Assembly: GCA_905250115.1 (NCBI GenBank)
Contig: CAJNOI010000054.1
Coordinates: 1 to 64,000, forward strand
DNA: 64,000 nucleotides
Source of the DNA: Adineta steineri
Taxonomy: Eukaryota; Rotifera; Eurotatoria; Adinetida; Adinetidae
Direction of reading: 5' to 3'
In this document: in pieces, positions 24,240 through 37,225 of the stretch
How positions within the stretch are numbered: position 1 is the first letter of the stretch
Layout: each line of letters begins with the position of its first letter
Translations under genes and position numbers: made by a program
Notes under the pieces: model-generated
The model's database searches: none
Told to the model about the DNA's origin: nothing
Seen by the model: only the letters and a program-made list of their open reading frames with translations

Positions 24240-24865
24240 ATGATGCTTATTTTACAAAATATGTTTTTAATAACTGTTCCACTTTCAACTGTATTAACGA
24301 CTATTGCTATGTTGTTACCTTATTGGTGGTCATCTGAGACACTTCAAGTTGGTCTCTGGAGAGCTCGATCAATATCTTCTTCATGGTTACTTGTTGAACC
24401 ACAAATTGATACGTCAGAAGGTAAAATTCAAATTTTAAATTTCGTATTATTAAAATTAAATTTCCATCTTTTTTTTCAGGACGTATCTTATTTATTTTAC
24501 AAATTCTTTCATTTACATCTGTTATATTAGCCGATATAAGTGGTATTATTTGGTTAATTACATTACTTCATCGTAATTCTTCTTCATTATTCAAATTTCT
24601 TATGTCATTACTTATTTTTACTATTCTAACATATTTATGTTTATCAATAATGATTTATCTTGTTTGGCAAACAACAAAAGATTATGTAAAATTAATCAAA
24701 ATATCATATTCATTCTATTTGGTATTAATTATTATCTTATTTCATTCATTAACATTTATCAGTATAACAATTAATCTATTGAAATATCGAACAATTCATC
24801 ATTCAATACAACCGATTGAAATAAATAAAAAGCTTTCTTTTGCTTATAATGAACCTCTTGTATAG
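24240..24865 (+). CDS. Small four-helix membrane protein (claudin/clarin-like topology)
   Basis: Two exons, 24240-24420 and 24480-24865, with a 59-nt phase-1 intron, give 188 residues. Four hydrophobic segments are visible: residues about 5-25, then FILQILSFTSVILADISGII, the LLIFTILTYLCLSIMIYLV stretch, and the YLVLIIILFHSLTFISITI stretch. The first loop contains PYWW...VGLWRA, which resembles the W-xx-W/GLW signature of the claudin/PMP22/clarin superfamily, though the usual cysteine pair is absent. A cytoplasmic tail ends NEPLV. A cell-surface or junctional role is only inferred. Confidence 0.65.
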
Positions 24866-25917
24866 TATAAAAAGTTGTTTCTTTTTTATTGATCCCGGTG
24901 TTAATAATAATAAAAAAAAAAGAAAAGTATAATTATCTTCACACGATTTGTTTCATGCTGAGTGAAATAAAAGATAAAAAGAATCAAGATTAAGTCATCT
25001 GATTGCTTTTTTCACACAGAGAGATTTCATGCTTTTTTTTGATGATTGTCTAGACATTACCTTGATCATAAGAGAAATACCACCAACTGCGAAGTTCAAA
25101 GTATAAATTGATTTGTTGAACAATAGAGAGATAGGTCATAATCTTCGTATTACAATAGAATTGTTTTTCTTTATGTTTACGAAAAAATGAAACAAATTGT
25201 TTGGATAGATATTCTTTTTTTAATATTTGCATAGTTGAAAAGTAAATATAAGGTTATGTGTGATTTGAAAGGATTATAATTAATATCTATTCAACTTGTC
25301 AAAATTTAATTAGATGTTATTATCGTGTTTATAAGATTTGTTGAAAATATATGTTGACTGTTAAATTATCGTGATTTTATAAGTTACAAACGATGTGATC
25401 TTTATTAGTCCTATAGATGAATGAAATTATGTCGATAACAAAAACAACGCAATTTCTTTCGATTTAAGTTTATAATAATATAACAACTGTGACTATATTA
25501 GCATCATATACATATTACACAATTAACGTTAAACATTCTTCTACTTCTCTATGATTATCATGTAATAGTTTTTCTCTCTTTTGCGTATGATATCATCATA
25601 TATAGTGTTAAAAACAATCGTATTTATAATGATTATTTTGAAAGAAAATAGTTTATATTCCAAAGATATCCTTTTTGTATAAAGGCACATGAAAGTAATA
25701 GAAGTGAATACGTTTTATCACAACAAAAAGAACAAGAACGAATAGTTATTCTATGTAGTTGTAAAACGAAGACAGCAAAATGCACGAGTAAAAGTAAAGT
25801 CCAATGACAGAAAGAAAATAACTGATAAAGATAAAAAAATATATCATGACATATTCTTTTTATACATGAATATGTTATTATCTTTCTTATAAACGTATTT
25901 GTATTGTCGTTTGAAGA
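24866..25917. other. AT-rich spacer
   Basis: About 1 kb; minus-strand frames at 25050-25232 and 25633-25926 show no motif and low-complexity composition. Confidence 0.4.
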
Positions 25918-26270
25918 ATGGAGCAAACATCACCGTCTTTAGTACGTTTATTATTGTTTGTTATATGTAGTTATTCCATAACAATTATAGGAATATTAAT
26001 CGGTTTTATTTGCCACTTCTTATATTGGCTATTATTTGATTCATTTGGTCGTTATGAAAAACAAGCAAAACGAAAACTTAAAAGCAAAAGTAATCAAAAA
26101 GATGGTGAATATTATGCTATTGTTATTGGTACTGGTTTTTCTGGACTTGGTACAGCAATTAAATTGAATGAGCTCGGTGTGGATAATTATATTTTAATTG
26201 AACGAAATGCACATGTGGGCGGGACATGGTATGCAAATAAATATCCAGGTTGTGCATGTGATGTTCCATC
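25918..26270 (+). CDS. Flavin-containing/Baeyer-Villiger-type monooxygenase, 5' part only
   Basis: ATG at 25918 opens a frame of 117 codons that runs into the N gap. It starts with a membrane anchor (about residues 8-40), then a basic linker, then the FAD Rossmann motif YAIVIGTGFSGLGTAIKLNE followed by LIERNAHVGGTWYANKYPGC, which is typical of class B flavoprotein monooxygenases (NADPH- and FAD-dependent oxygenation of small substrates). Family members run to about 500 residues, so roughly three quarters is missing. Sequence right of the gap does not continue it. Confidence 0.8.
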
Positions 26271-26526
26271 NNNNNNNNNNNNNNNNNNNNNNNNNNNNNN
26301 NNNNNNNNNNNNNNNNNNNNNNNNNNNNNNNNNNNNNNNNNNNNNNNNNNNNNNNNNNNNNNNNNNNNNNNNNNNNNNNNNNNNNNNNNNNNNNNNNNNN
26401 NNNNNNNNNNNNNNNNNNNNNNNNNNNNNNNNNNNNNNNNNNNNNNNNNNNNNNNNNNNNNNNNNNNNNNNNNNNNNNNNNNNNNNNNNNNNNNNNNNNN
26501 NNNNNNNNNNNNNNNNNNNNNNNNNN
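26271..26526. other. Assembly gap (256 N)
   Basis: A run of N that truncates the monooxygenase. The right edge begins with a 47-base sequence that is the reverse complement of window bases 1-47, so both size and join are suspect. Confidence 0.98.
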
Positions 26527-26747
26527 TTTTTCTTCAATAGAATAGAGCTTTCACATAACGTTAGGGACTTATTCGCGTGTTCTGTTATTTTTTTCTAATC
26601 ATTATATCACTAGAAAAAAATTTCCTCGACGATATTGTACTCATCACGTTCATAGAATATAGAATATTCATCTACAAATTTATTTTATAAATAAATAATA
26701 CAAATAAAACAACAGAATTTTGTTTTCATAAAAATAAATATAAATAA

Positions 26748-28075
26748 TTATTTCATACGTTCAATCATTTGATATTGACGTAATTGAAGATCAGCAAAAT
26801 CATCTCGTAGAAGAACATCTCGATAAATTTGATCTTTAATATTTTGTGCAGTTGAATGACGTCGATTATCATCTTTATAACAATGACGTAAGATTTTCTT
26901 ATATAAATTTCTTAAATAACGCTTAGCAATGCGTTTTAATTCCGTACGAAAATGTTTACCACTTAAACAATAAACATAAAAATTTAATGAACAACTAGCT
27001 AATATAATAATACTTGTCCAATAAGCAAGTTGAGCATCGGATGTCGAAAAATAGACTAAAGATGTTGCACTGAATGAGAAAAAAAATAATAATGAATGTA
27101 ATATTAATACAATATTCATCCAGGACATTTTGCCAAATGGTACATTCGATGCAGGTGTAGTCGTATTTTTAAATGAACAACGTCGAATTGAACCTCGACG
27201 TTGTTGTTGTTGTTGATTTGCATCATATGCATTTGACGATGGAACTTTTGATGTTGTACCAGTTACTGTTGATAATGATAATTGATTATTATGTTGATAT
27301 TCTTGTCGTCGTCGAACATGAGCTGTTGTTCGTAAAATACATATAATTATTCCAATATTAAATAGACCAACTAATACTGATGGAATAATTTCTGATAATA
27401 AAAATCGTATTGTAGTATGATTAAAATTAAATGATGACTTTGTAAAATAATTTTCCCATGCTGGTGAAGTATGACTGGGATTAAATGTACATTTGATAGG
27501 TGAATCTGTTCTATTTAAACTAGAAATAAAAATAGTAAATTAGAAATATTTCAATTATTTATTTTTTCTTCTTACCTAATAGGATATGGTGCATAAAATA
27601 TTGTTATTGGTCCTGAAACAATCATAACTATAAATAATAATATACATATCATATAAACATATTTATATTTTTCAAATATTCGATATCTTTCATGTCGATG
27701 AAATAAAACATTTAAACGAGATGAAACATAAATAAATCTTTCAATAACCCAAAAAACAGTTACCCATGCGGCGATAACACGAGATGATGATGATAAACGA
27801 AAAAATTTACATGCTAACCAATGTATATGGATAATATTGTCTGTCAACCAAAGTCGTGTAGCTGAATGAAGTAGTAATGAATAACGTACAATACATATTA
27901 AATTAACTGCAAATGATGTTAATGCTAATGTTGCATATGTTGAACAGCAACGAAAACGACGTGATGAAAAAACAATGAGACCAAGAACATTTCCAATGAA
28001 ACCCAAAACAAATAAAATAATACATGTATAATCATTCACCCTAACCATCATATCGGTATCCATCTTAAAATACAT
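26748..28075 (-). CDS. Rhodopsin-like 7TM receptor, neuropeptide-receptor type
   Basis: Two exons, 27576-28075 and 26748-27519, with a 56-nt intron, give 423 residues. Seven hydrophobic segments are visible, with GFIGNVLGLIVF in TM1 and NFYVYCLSGKHFRTEL at the TM7/helix 8 position where NPxxY normally stands. The long third cytoplasmic loop is Ser/Thr-rich with a short Gln run (QQQQQ) and basic patches. The TM3 end reads WVIERFIYV, a degenerate DRY (ERF). It resembles FMRFamide-receptor-like class A GPCRs; the ligand is unknown. Start is at 28075, or at Met5 (28063). Confidence 0.8.
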
Positions 28076-28110
28076 GCTTCAAGAACTAGAAAAAGATATG
28101 AAATGATACT

Positions 28111-28187
28111 AGGAAAGAATAAAGAAGAAGAAGGAGAAGAAGAAAAGATAGAAGACGAGAAGAGAAGAGGAAAAGAAGAAGAAAAAC
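28111..28187. repeat. GA-rich low-complexity tract
   Basis: Purine-only stretch of GAA/GAAG units just upstream of the minus-strand GPCR start. Possibly 5' UTR or promoter DNA. Confidence 0.6.
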
Positions 28188-31100
28188 TATTTCTATATTA
28201 CACTGTTTTTTGCACAAAATAGAAACGAGAGTATTAAGTTGATGTCAAAATGGCTTCTTAGAGAATGAATTCAATAATATATCATATCTTTCAATAATAA
28301 TACTTTATCTATTGAGAACGACATAATGTGCACACAAAAGAAAAACTTTTTACAGAAAGAATTTGCATGAAAAAATCTTTTTTGATGTAAAGCGTAGATC
28401 ATCTAGAATTAAAGCAACCGTTTTGTCTATTTTCTATGCATGATTACACACAAAGCTTAACTCCACCCACTGAATATACTTGAAAATATTTTAATCTGCA
28501 GACAAACAATACAAATATTAAAAAAACTACATTGTTACTCACTTGGATGAGTTCTATCTAGTGATGCATTAAAAATATATTTGAAATTGTCTACTACCTT
28601 TATTTTAATTGAAAGAAATTATATGCGTATTTTCGTATTTTCTCAAACTTAATGAATATGAATGAGATTTTCGGATGTTGTTAAGACATGCGTGAATGTC
28701 AAAACTGATCATTGATGTAATGATATGAGTGTATTAGATTAAAAAGCAAAAAAGATAACGTTTCAGCAATCTACATCATTGAAAACTTTATTTCATGCAT
28801 AGATAAACACATGAGAAAAAAATAATCTTTTTATTTATCAACAATTTATTTTGCTTTTTCTTATATTCCTAACGATTTCTTCTTTATTTTTTTGGATTTA
28901 ACGCTCACCTCATTAAAAAGTATTAAACCTAAAAATAAAGTTCATGATTTTGATTGCGTTTTATTCTTTAGAAAAAAAATAGAAATACTTCATTATACTA
29001 GTTAAAAATAAATCGCTTAGAGTATTTATAAATCACGATATCCAGAGTGTAAGAATATCAATGAGTAAACTTTTGAAAAGTGAAATTGCAATAGAATAAT
29101 AAACGATAGATAAATATATTTTCTTTTGGTAAAAATATTCTGTTTTCTTTTCATTATATATTATTAAGTCTATGTCAATTATTCGAATATATTTGAGCGG
29201 AAACCTAATTTTTATTCTACTGTTAAATGAACCTATATATGTTTACAAGCAACAAATAATCATCCGGAAAAATCATATTTTATATATTATAATTAAAATA
29301 ACGATGAAAATATTTCGTTAGTCTGTAACTAAAACTAACTTTAGTTCTTAGATTTAAGCATCATATTCCATTGACATTTGACCTTATGCTCGTTCTTTTC
29401 TTTCCGTATAGTTAGATTTCTATAGCCTTGTTTCATTCCATATAGTAATAAATAACTAAACATAATCGATTATTATTCAGAATATATTTATACGATTTTC
29501 ATATCATTAGTGAAGAATAAAGTCAAGTATTATATTAATTATAAAATGATGTTGATTATTCATAAATATCTATATAAAAAATTTAAGTAAGCGATTTTTA
29601 ATGAGTTATATTTAGAATAAACTTCATATGATTAATAGACATGCAAATGAACTCTATAACTATGAAGATTATTGAATGAAATCTTAAAACTAAATCATGA
29701 AAAAGGTTTCGAAGTTCATTTCAAAGCTTAAAATAGAAAATATGTCAGACATTGACGACATATGTTTATTAGTCTATATATAAATATTTGATAAATCTAG
29801 AGTAATTTTTAAATTTTAATTTCAAATAAAGTCAAAAAACATATTGACATTTCTACTATTACAATATCTAGGTTAACAAGAGAACATTCGTAATACAATA
29901 GATAACATCAACATTAAAACTCTTAGTATATAATCATAATGAACTAATGTATATTTTTAGTTCGTTGATAGTAGTCTAAATACTATTGATGTAATCAAAA
30001 TAAATAATTATATATAATAGATACCGGGGAATTAACATAAGAAAATACCTCGAGATCTTTCTATATTTATCATAAAACTAACATTTGTTAATAAATTCTA
30101 ATATAAAGATTCACATTGTATTGCAGAACAAAAATGACTTAACTCAAATTTGTTTTCATGAATATTTTTTTGTATAATATGAATAAATGTAAATTGATAT
30201 GATTGCTATTTCCAAGATTTTTCTTATTCAATAAGACTAGCAAAAAAGTTAAAAAGTATGTAATTATAATATTCTATTACTCAAATTATATATATTATTG
30301 ATAGAGAATATTTCTTTAGTTAGTTAATTAATTCAATGTGAAATACGTAATTTTTTCAAATGTTGATCAACTTATTGATGAAGAAAAATCGTACTTAATA
30401 ACTGACTTTTGCAATAATTTGCGTCTCATGAGTGCATTTACTAAAATAGATATAGGACTAAATGTTCTTAGATAATGAGAATTTTTCTTCTATTTAAGTC
30501 TTTTCTTTATTGTTGAAAATCGATTAGACAATATCATTGATGAGATGAATAGCGTAAGCTCGTCATTTCAATAATGATAAAGACTACAATGCTATTATAA
30601 AGATTATAACACTATGACTATTCTATATGAATAATTTTCTATAAACTAAAGGAAATGTCTTTGATATAATAATATCTAAAAATGGAATGAATATACGCAA
30701 TGGAATATTAACAAAGAAAAATAGTTCGACAGGAAAAAAAATGCTGATTATTCTTTTGACTTCGTTGATAATATATCATACGTTTTGAATGAATTCAAGC
30801 AATGATTATTTTTTTAGATATGATAGGGTTTCGATTCAATAATGATCTTTTGCAAAGTAAATAACCCATCTAATTTTTTTGATTTTTATATTTAATAAAC
30901 TGCGAGAATCTAGGATAGGATAGAATGATCTTATCTATTTAGATAAATCAATATAATACGAACGAGTACATTTTCATTAAAAAATATGCATATTAACATG
31001 AACAATTTTGGGATAGTCTTAAGCTAATAATCGTAAATTTAATAAGAATCAGAAGAAAAACTATACAAGAATGTTTGTATTTGTCTCCTAAGGCTCAATC

Positions 31101-33133
31101 AATCTATGCCGTACAAACTAATTCTGTCTATAATTGTTAAAACAAAATATAGATATATCCCGAGAGCTTTATTTGTTTATGTAAAGAAAATTAACTGATC
31201 TTATTTCGAAATACACGAACATATTCTAAAGGGAATCAGTATCTTTCCTGAAAAAAATATTAAATACTTAGAAGAAAACTCTTTCTTCAACAATGTCTTG
31301 TTTTTCATTGTTTTGATACCAACAAAGCACAATCACAAGAAAGATTTACTTTAGACGTTCACTTAAAATAAAATTTCGGATTGATCTTATTTTTTCGATA
31401 CAATCTTGACTATACTCTTATACTTACATGAAAATGACTATATATAATTTAGATGAACTTTATGGATTTATTTTATACAATTATGTCGGCAGACGTGTAT
31501 TGTGATACATCTGGTTGAGAATGCAATATTTCATTGAGATTATCATGCACAATATAAAGAATATTAGTCTTATTATATGACAGAAAATTTTCAAACAGTC
31601 TATCAGATTTTAATGCTTAGAAATGACATGTTAGTTAGTTTTTTCGTCATGTTGTTATAAATATAGGAATATCTGATTAAATAGAATTAAACAGTATGTC
31701 GTCATGAATAAAAATTATTTATATTCAGTTGTTTTTGAATGTTAGCAACAATAGAAAATCAGACAAAATAGCTTCCTATCATTTTATTAGTACAATACTA
31801 GTTACAATCGATAGTTTTTTGTTTACATATATGAGAAACTTCATTAAATAATACAAAAGAAACGGAAATTTTAGCAGAGATATACTTTATTGTATTTATT
31901 TTATATATTATTGATTGTAGCTTTTGTATATTTCATAAGTTTACTTGATATCTATTCAAAAATACCTTTATTTACTAATTTCCTCTATCTCTTCGAAAAC
32001 AAATAGCAATCGAACGCATTCATTTTTTTCCTGGCTATCAGACTGATGAATAAAATCAATTTAGTATATGTTTTGATCATTTTTATCGAGGTGTAGATAA
32101 ATCGGTTTGATCGCATTGAAAAAAATTTTTGAATATACGAAACCAAAAAAAGGGTTTCCTAGTAGCTACGAAACCTAAAAGTGGTTTCGATGTTTGTAAC
32201 CAAATAAAAACTCTTTCAAAGGTTTCGTACATAACTACGAAACCCTTGAGAAAGATTTCTACGTACTTTTTAAACTTCTTAATGGTGTCGCCTGAACGTA
32301 TGAAACCTAAAAAAGGGTTCCGAGTTTGTTACAAACATCGAAACTCTTTTTTTTCCAGTGCACTAAATTATGAGAAATCATATTTTTTTAGCGACAGAAG
32401 AAATAAGTAGATAAGTGACCTTACAGAATATCAAGCATAAAAGTTTGATGCCGTTATAGTAGAATTAATTAAAACCCAATAAGTTCGAATTTGATAAGTA
32501 GTTCCATTTTTTTTCAATCTCTTACTCTAGCAAGCATTTCTTCCGATCATTCTTTATTTCGCTGTCAAGAAAAGACTTTCCTGTAGTATAAACAAATCAA
32601 ATTATCTGTTAATATATTTTTCATTCACAATTTTATCTAGAAATAAAACGAAAATTTAAACTTTTATCTTTCTTAGTATTTGAGAAAGATATCATATGTT
32701 AACTACGTTGATTTATTTTAATAACAATCTAATATGAAAAATATATCGTCAATCATTATTGTAAAAATATTACTCATAGTTTTGATTTATTTTTTCATAT
32801 GAATAAATCTATGGTGTCATTATTCTTATCAGAAAATATATGATAGATAAAAGTATTAGTCATTTTTTTTGTTGTTGTCTCCTTAACAATCGCAGCTTGT
32901 GTCGTATAGTACTTATATATAACTGTGTGCATATAAAAGAAAAGAATAGCTTAATAGTACAACGTTGAAAGGTCTATATTTGTCGATAGAAACAAAAAAA
33001 AAGAACTGATATTCTACATATAATGTGAATATAATAACACATTTTTATTATTATTATCTATTCTTCTTTTATCATATAAATAATTGTGAATTTATTGTAA
33101 CTAATATCTATATTTTTTTCGCTATAGAATAAA
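28188..33133. other. 5 kb AT-rich spacer
   Basis: No open frame with a recognisable motif on either strand. The only structured part is the GAAACC/GGTTTC cluster near its right end (32137-32352). It separates a minus-strand GPCR from a plus-strand glycosyltransferase. Confidence 0.5.
32137..32352. repeat. GAAACC/GGTTTC hairpin repeat cluster
   Basis: Several imperfect foldback units of the form acgaaacc...aaaa...gggtttc follow each other, e.g. gaaaccaaaaaaagggtttc and gaaacctaaaagtggtttcg, with a related copy near 32300 (gaaacctaaaaaagggttcc). The cluster creates a 93-codon frame (32129-32410) whose peptide simply repeats KPKKGF-like strings, so I do not treat it as a gene. Confidence 0.55.
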
Positions 33134-36100
33134 ATGTCTACTATCATGAAGAATTTTAATAAAGAATCGACAGTTGTCGTACATTTTGATCGTGATTGGA
33201 AATTTCTACATTTAATCGAAGAAGTACCAGATGCTGATTATGTTTTAATAAATTATAATGATGATCATTGGAATACAATTGAATTACCTCATCGTGATAC
33301 AAAACATGATTCATCAGCATATTGGTATCGTAAACGATTTGATTGGAGACATAAACCTGATAATAATCAACATGCTTATTTAAATTTTACTATATCAGAA
33401 ACTGCTAAGAAGAAATCTAAGGACATTAAAATACCAGGGATCATTCTGTGGTTAAATGAAAACAATATTTTTACTGGTACACTTCCACCAAAAGAACCTA
33501 TTGACATAACAAAATATTTACGTACAAATTCAAATAATGTTATTACTATTTGCTCTGCAGAAGGATATTCACTTTTATTATATGCTCGTCTACTTATGCC
33601 AAGTGTATCTGTTGGACAAGTAAATTATGAGGATTTTGATGAAAATACTTTAACAAAACGGCGTAGAACACTTGATTATTCAGCAAGTTTTAATGATACT
33701 AGTGGACGTATCGATGTTATTTTTGATTCATATCGAAAAACTCATAAAGAACAACCTCATATAAACGAAGAACAACTTCATATAAATGAAGATAATGAAT
33801 GGATATATGTATCAAATAATGATATTGATGAAGCGAAAAAAGCATTAGATATTGGTCCTGTTCCACGTCTTGCAATACTTATACTTATTGTTGGTACGCG
33901 CGGTGATGTTCAACCGTTTATTGCATTAGCAAAAGCATTACTTGCTTGTGGTCATCGAGTACGTCTTGCTACACATGAAACTTTTCGAAAATTTGTTCGT
34001 GAAAATGGTATTGAATTTTATCCTTTAGCTGGTGATCCAGCTGATTTAATGTCATTTATGGTTAAAAATGCTGGTATTGTACCATCAGTTAGTAGTATTG
34101 TCGCTGGTGATGTTGGTAAAAGTCGTCGTATTATTGCTGAAATTCTTGCATCAACATGGAAAGCATGTATTGAAGATGATGATGAAACAGGTATACCATT
34201 TATAGCTGAAGCAATTATAGCCAATCCACCATCTTATGGTCATATACATTGTGCACAAAAACTACAAATTCCACTACATATAATGTTTACTATGCCCTGG
34301 TCACCTACAACTAAATTTCCACATCCATTCGTTAATGTTAATTATGATTTTGGACCCACTGAACGTATTAATGTATTATCTTATGGTATTATTGAAATGT
34401 TGGTAAGTCGAAAGATTTTTTAATATTAATTCTAAAATTAATATTTATACCAATTATAGACATGGTCTGGTATGCGTGATATAATTAATGAATTTCGTGA
34501 AGAAACACTTCAACTTGCACCTTTACATAATCGACAAGCAATTCATGCCATGATCGATGAACATGTTCCACATACTTATTGTTGGTCACCATCTCTTGTT
34601 CCTAAACCAAATGATTGGCAAGAATATATTAATGTTTGTGGATTTTTCTTTCTTGATCTTGCAACAGATTATAAACCATCTGAAGATCTCGTTCGATTTC
34701 TTAAAAATGGTAAACCACCTATTTATATTGGTTTTGGTTCTATTACAGGTCATGATCCAGCTCGAATTCTAAAAATTGTATTAGAAGCTCTAAATGCAAC
34801 AGGATATCGAGCTTTACTATCGGGTTTAGCTCAAGAAGATGATCAATTACCAGACAATGTTTTTAAAATTAATAATTGTCCACATGATTGGCTTTTCCAA
34901 CATGGTAAGATTCTATTATAATAAATCGTTTATTAATGTTTTTTGTTTCAGTATCTGCTGTATGTCATCATGGTGGTGCAGGTACAACTGCTGCTGGTCT
35001 TCGTGCTGGTAAACCAACAATAATTGTTCCATTTTTTGGTGATCAATTTTTTTGGGGAACAATGATTTCGAAAAGTGGTGCAGGTGCACCACCTCTTCCT
35101 GGTAAACGTTTAAATGTTGATGAATTAATTGATGCATTCAAACTAGTTCATCAAACAGATACACGTGAAGCTGCTGAAAAATTACGTATTGCATTTGAAC
35201 ATGAAAATGGTTGTGAAGCTGCTGTACAATTCTTTCATTCACATTTACCATTAAAAAAATTGTATAGTGATCTTGAACCGTCATTTGCTGCTTGTTATTA
35301 TTTAAAAGAATATAATTTACAAATTTCACGTCCTGTTGCACAAGTACTTGTTGCTGCTGGAGCTATTGAAGAATCACAGTTAAGTTTACATTCAACTTAT
35401 AAATGGGAAAAATTAACAAATGATGATCGTCCACATTTTCCTATTCGTGCAATAATGAGACATGGACAAAAAGCATTTAATTCTTTATTTGTTGATACAC
35501 CAAAAGGTTTAAAACGTGCAGCAAGTTCAAATAATATATTAGATGGTGCAGAATGTCTTGTTAGAGGTGTTGGAAAAGGTATTGGACATGCATCTATTGG
35601 TTGTTTATCATTTTATGGTGATGTTACTGATGCACTTCAACGTTTACCAAAATTATATGATCCATATTCAGATTGTGATCAACATAAACGACCAGAAGTT
35701 GATAATTTTCAATCTGGTGCTAAAGCTGCTGGACAATCTGTATGGTATGGATTTAAAGATGGTGTTACAGGACTTATAAATAAACCTCGAGCAGGTTATC
35801 AAAAACATGGTGTTTTAGGTGGAGCCGCTGGTGCAGTTGTTGCTTTACCAAATATTGTTATTAAACCTATTGCTGGTACACTTGCTTCATTAACTTGGTT
35901 AAGTCGAGGTGTTTATGCTCAAGCAAAAAATATAACAAATAAAAATTTAAATGTTGATCATCGATTATCAGTATTAAATGTTAATGAAAATCGACGATCA
36001 TCTGATGGATTAGCAAATAATAATTATGATATATCACCTGAAGGTCGAGCTTCATATGAATCTGGTTTAAATATTGATATATGTAGAGAAATTTTAAATG

Positions 36101-36210
36101 AATTTGAAAAAATTAAACATGAACGTATTTCAATGCAAAATGAGAAAAGTCAAAAAAATCCAAAGAAATTATTACAAAGGCAACGTAGTCGGTCAGTTAC
36201 AAATCATTAA
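33134..36210 (+). CDS. UDP-glycosyltransferase (GT1/GT28 sterol-glucosyltransferase type) with extra N- and C-terminal regions
   Basis: Three exons (33134-34402, 34460-34904, 34952-36210) give 990 residues in phase. Residues 1-160 look like the beta-sandwich domain of family 2 glycosidases (DRDWKFL, WNTIELPHRD, AYWYRKRFDW). After a linker with GRIDVIFDS comes the N-terminal GT28 motif IVGTRGDVQPFIALAKALL (about 250), then the donor-binding motif HHGGAGTTAAGLRAGKPTII...GDQFFWG (about 577-607). The C-terminal 250 residues contain GFKDGVTGLINKPRAG and a Gly/Ala-rich stretch seen in fungal members. Known for the family: transfer of glucose from UDP-glucose to sterols or other lipids at membranes. 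The architecture points to a fungal-type family and possible transfer. Confidence 0.85.
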
Positions 36211-37225
36211 TATTTGTTTTTTATTTTTTTGTTTTGTACTATATATATTTCATTATATTAATGATTCAATTAATAAATTGAATTTAATATGTTAACTAGA
36301 CTTGAAACGTTTTGAAATAAACTAAATACGAATAATCCAAATTTAATCCTTGGATGCAGCTCGCCTATTTTTACGAACAATGATTCAAAGTACTGGAAGT
36401 ATTTATTTGGTAATTGAGAATTTCTTGAAATATATGATATAAGATAATCAATGTATACTAAATTTGAGTCAGACACTGCTGAAGATCAAATATCGTCTAT
36501 CAATTATAACACGTAATGCTCTACTTTTTTTAGTTTTAATAATATTTACGTATGAGAAAACACAAAGGTTTACACCACATTTAGTTTGTAATCTAAATAC
36601 AAGGTCGACATTAGCTAAACATCATTACAACTTATTTTTTGCGTTTGAACTATACCTAGTCAACACAATATTAGATGCAAACTTTTGATGTGAATATGTT
36701 TGAATTAAAAGAATATATTCATAATGTCATTCTTTATATACCATCTGCTAGTGCTTAATAGAAGTATTAGAGGATTTACTATTGCCAAATATTTAAACAA
36801 AAGCAAAATGCTTTCATCCAATATACGATAAAGTCATGTATTTTGTCATACAGTGTTTTTTCAAATTATATTGGCATATAACGATTGAAATTATTTTAAA
36901 ATAAATTCTCATTCTCTCTATTTTTGTTTATTAATAAATGAAATATGTCATAATCTTTAAGCACGCTTTCATTTAATAAATTATGTTCTATCAATATCAC
37001 ATTTCTTTCTTATTAAAACATTCATAATATCATGACATCTTCGAAATTGAGCACATGATTTCAAAAGGAATCTCGATAAAATATTGGCTATAATTTTTTC
37101 AAATAAAAGTGTAATTCATTCAATAAATCAAAAAATGACACATCGAATAAAATATTTTATTAATACAAATATTTGTGAATTACAAAGACAATAGATAAAT
37201 GTCTCATTATTCTTATTTTATGAAA
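36211..37225. other. AT-rich intergenic region between convergent genes
   Basis: About 1 kb holding the 3' ends of the glycosyltransferase (+) and the Pmp3 gene (-). No motif-bearing frame. Confidence 0.4.

Noticed and set aside
26187-26598. Frames running through the N gap on both strands
   Set aside because: They are open only because N is not a stop; only the monooxygenase frame left of the gap is supported.
32129-32410. 93-codon frame with KPKKGF-like repeats
   Set aside because: Its peptide repeats derive from the foldback DNA units, not from protein-level conservation.
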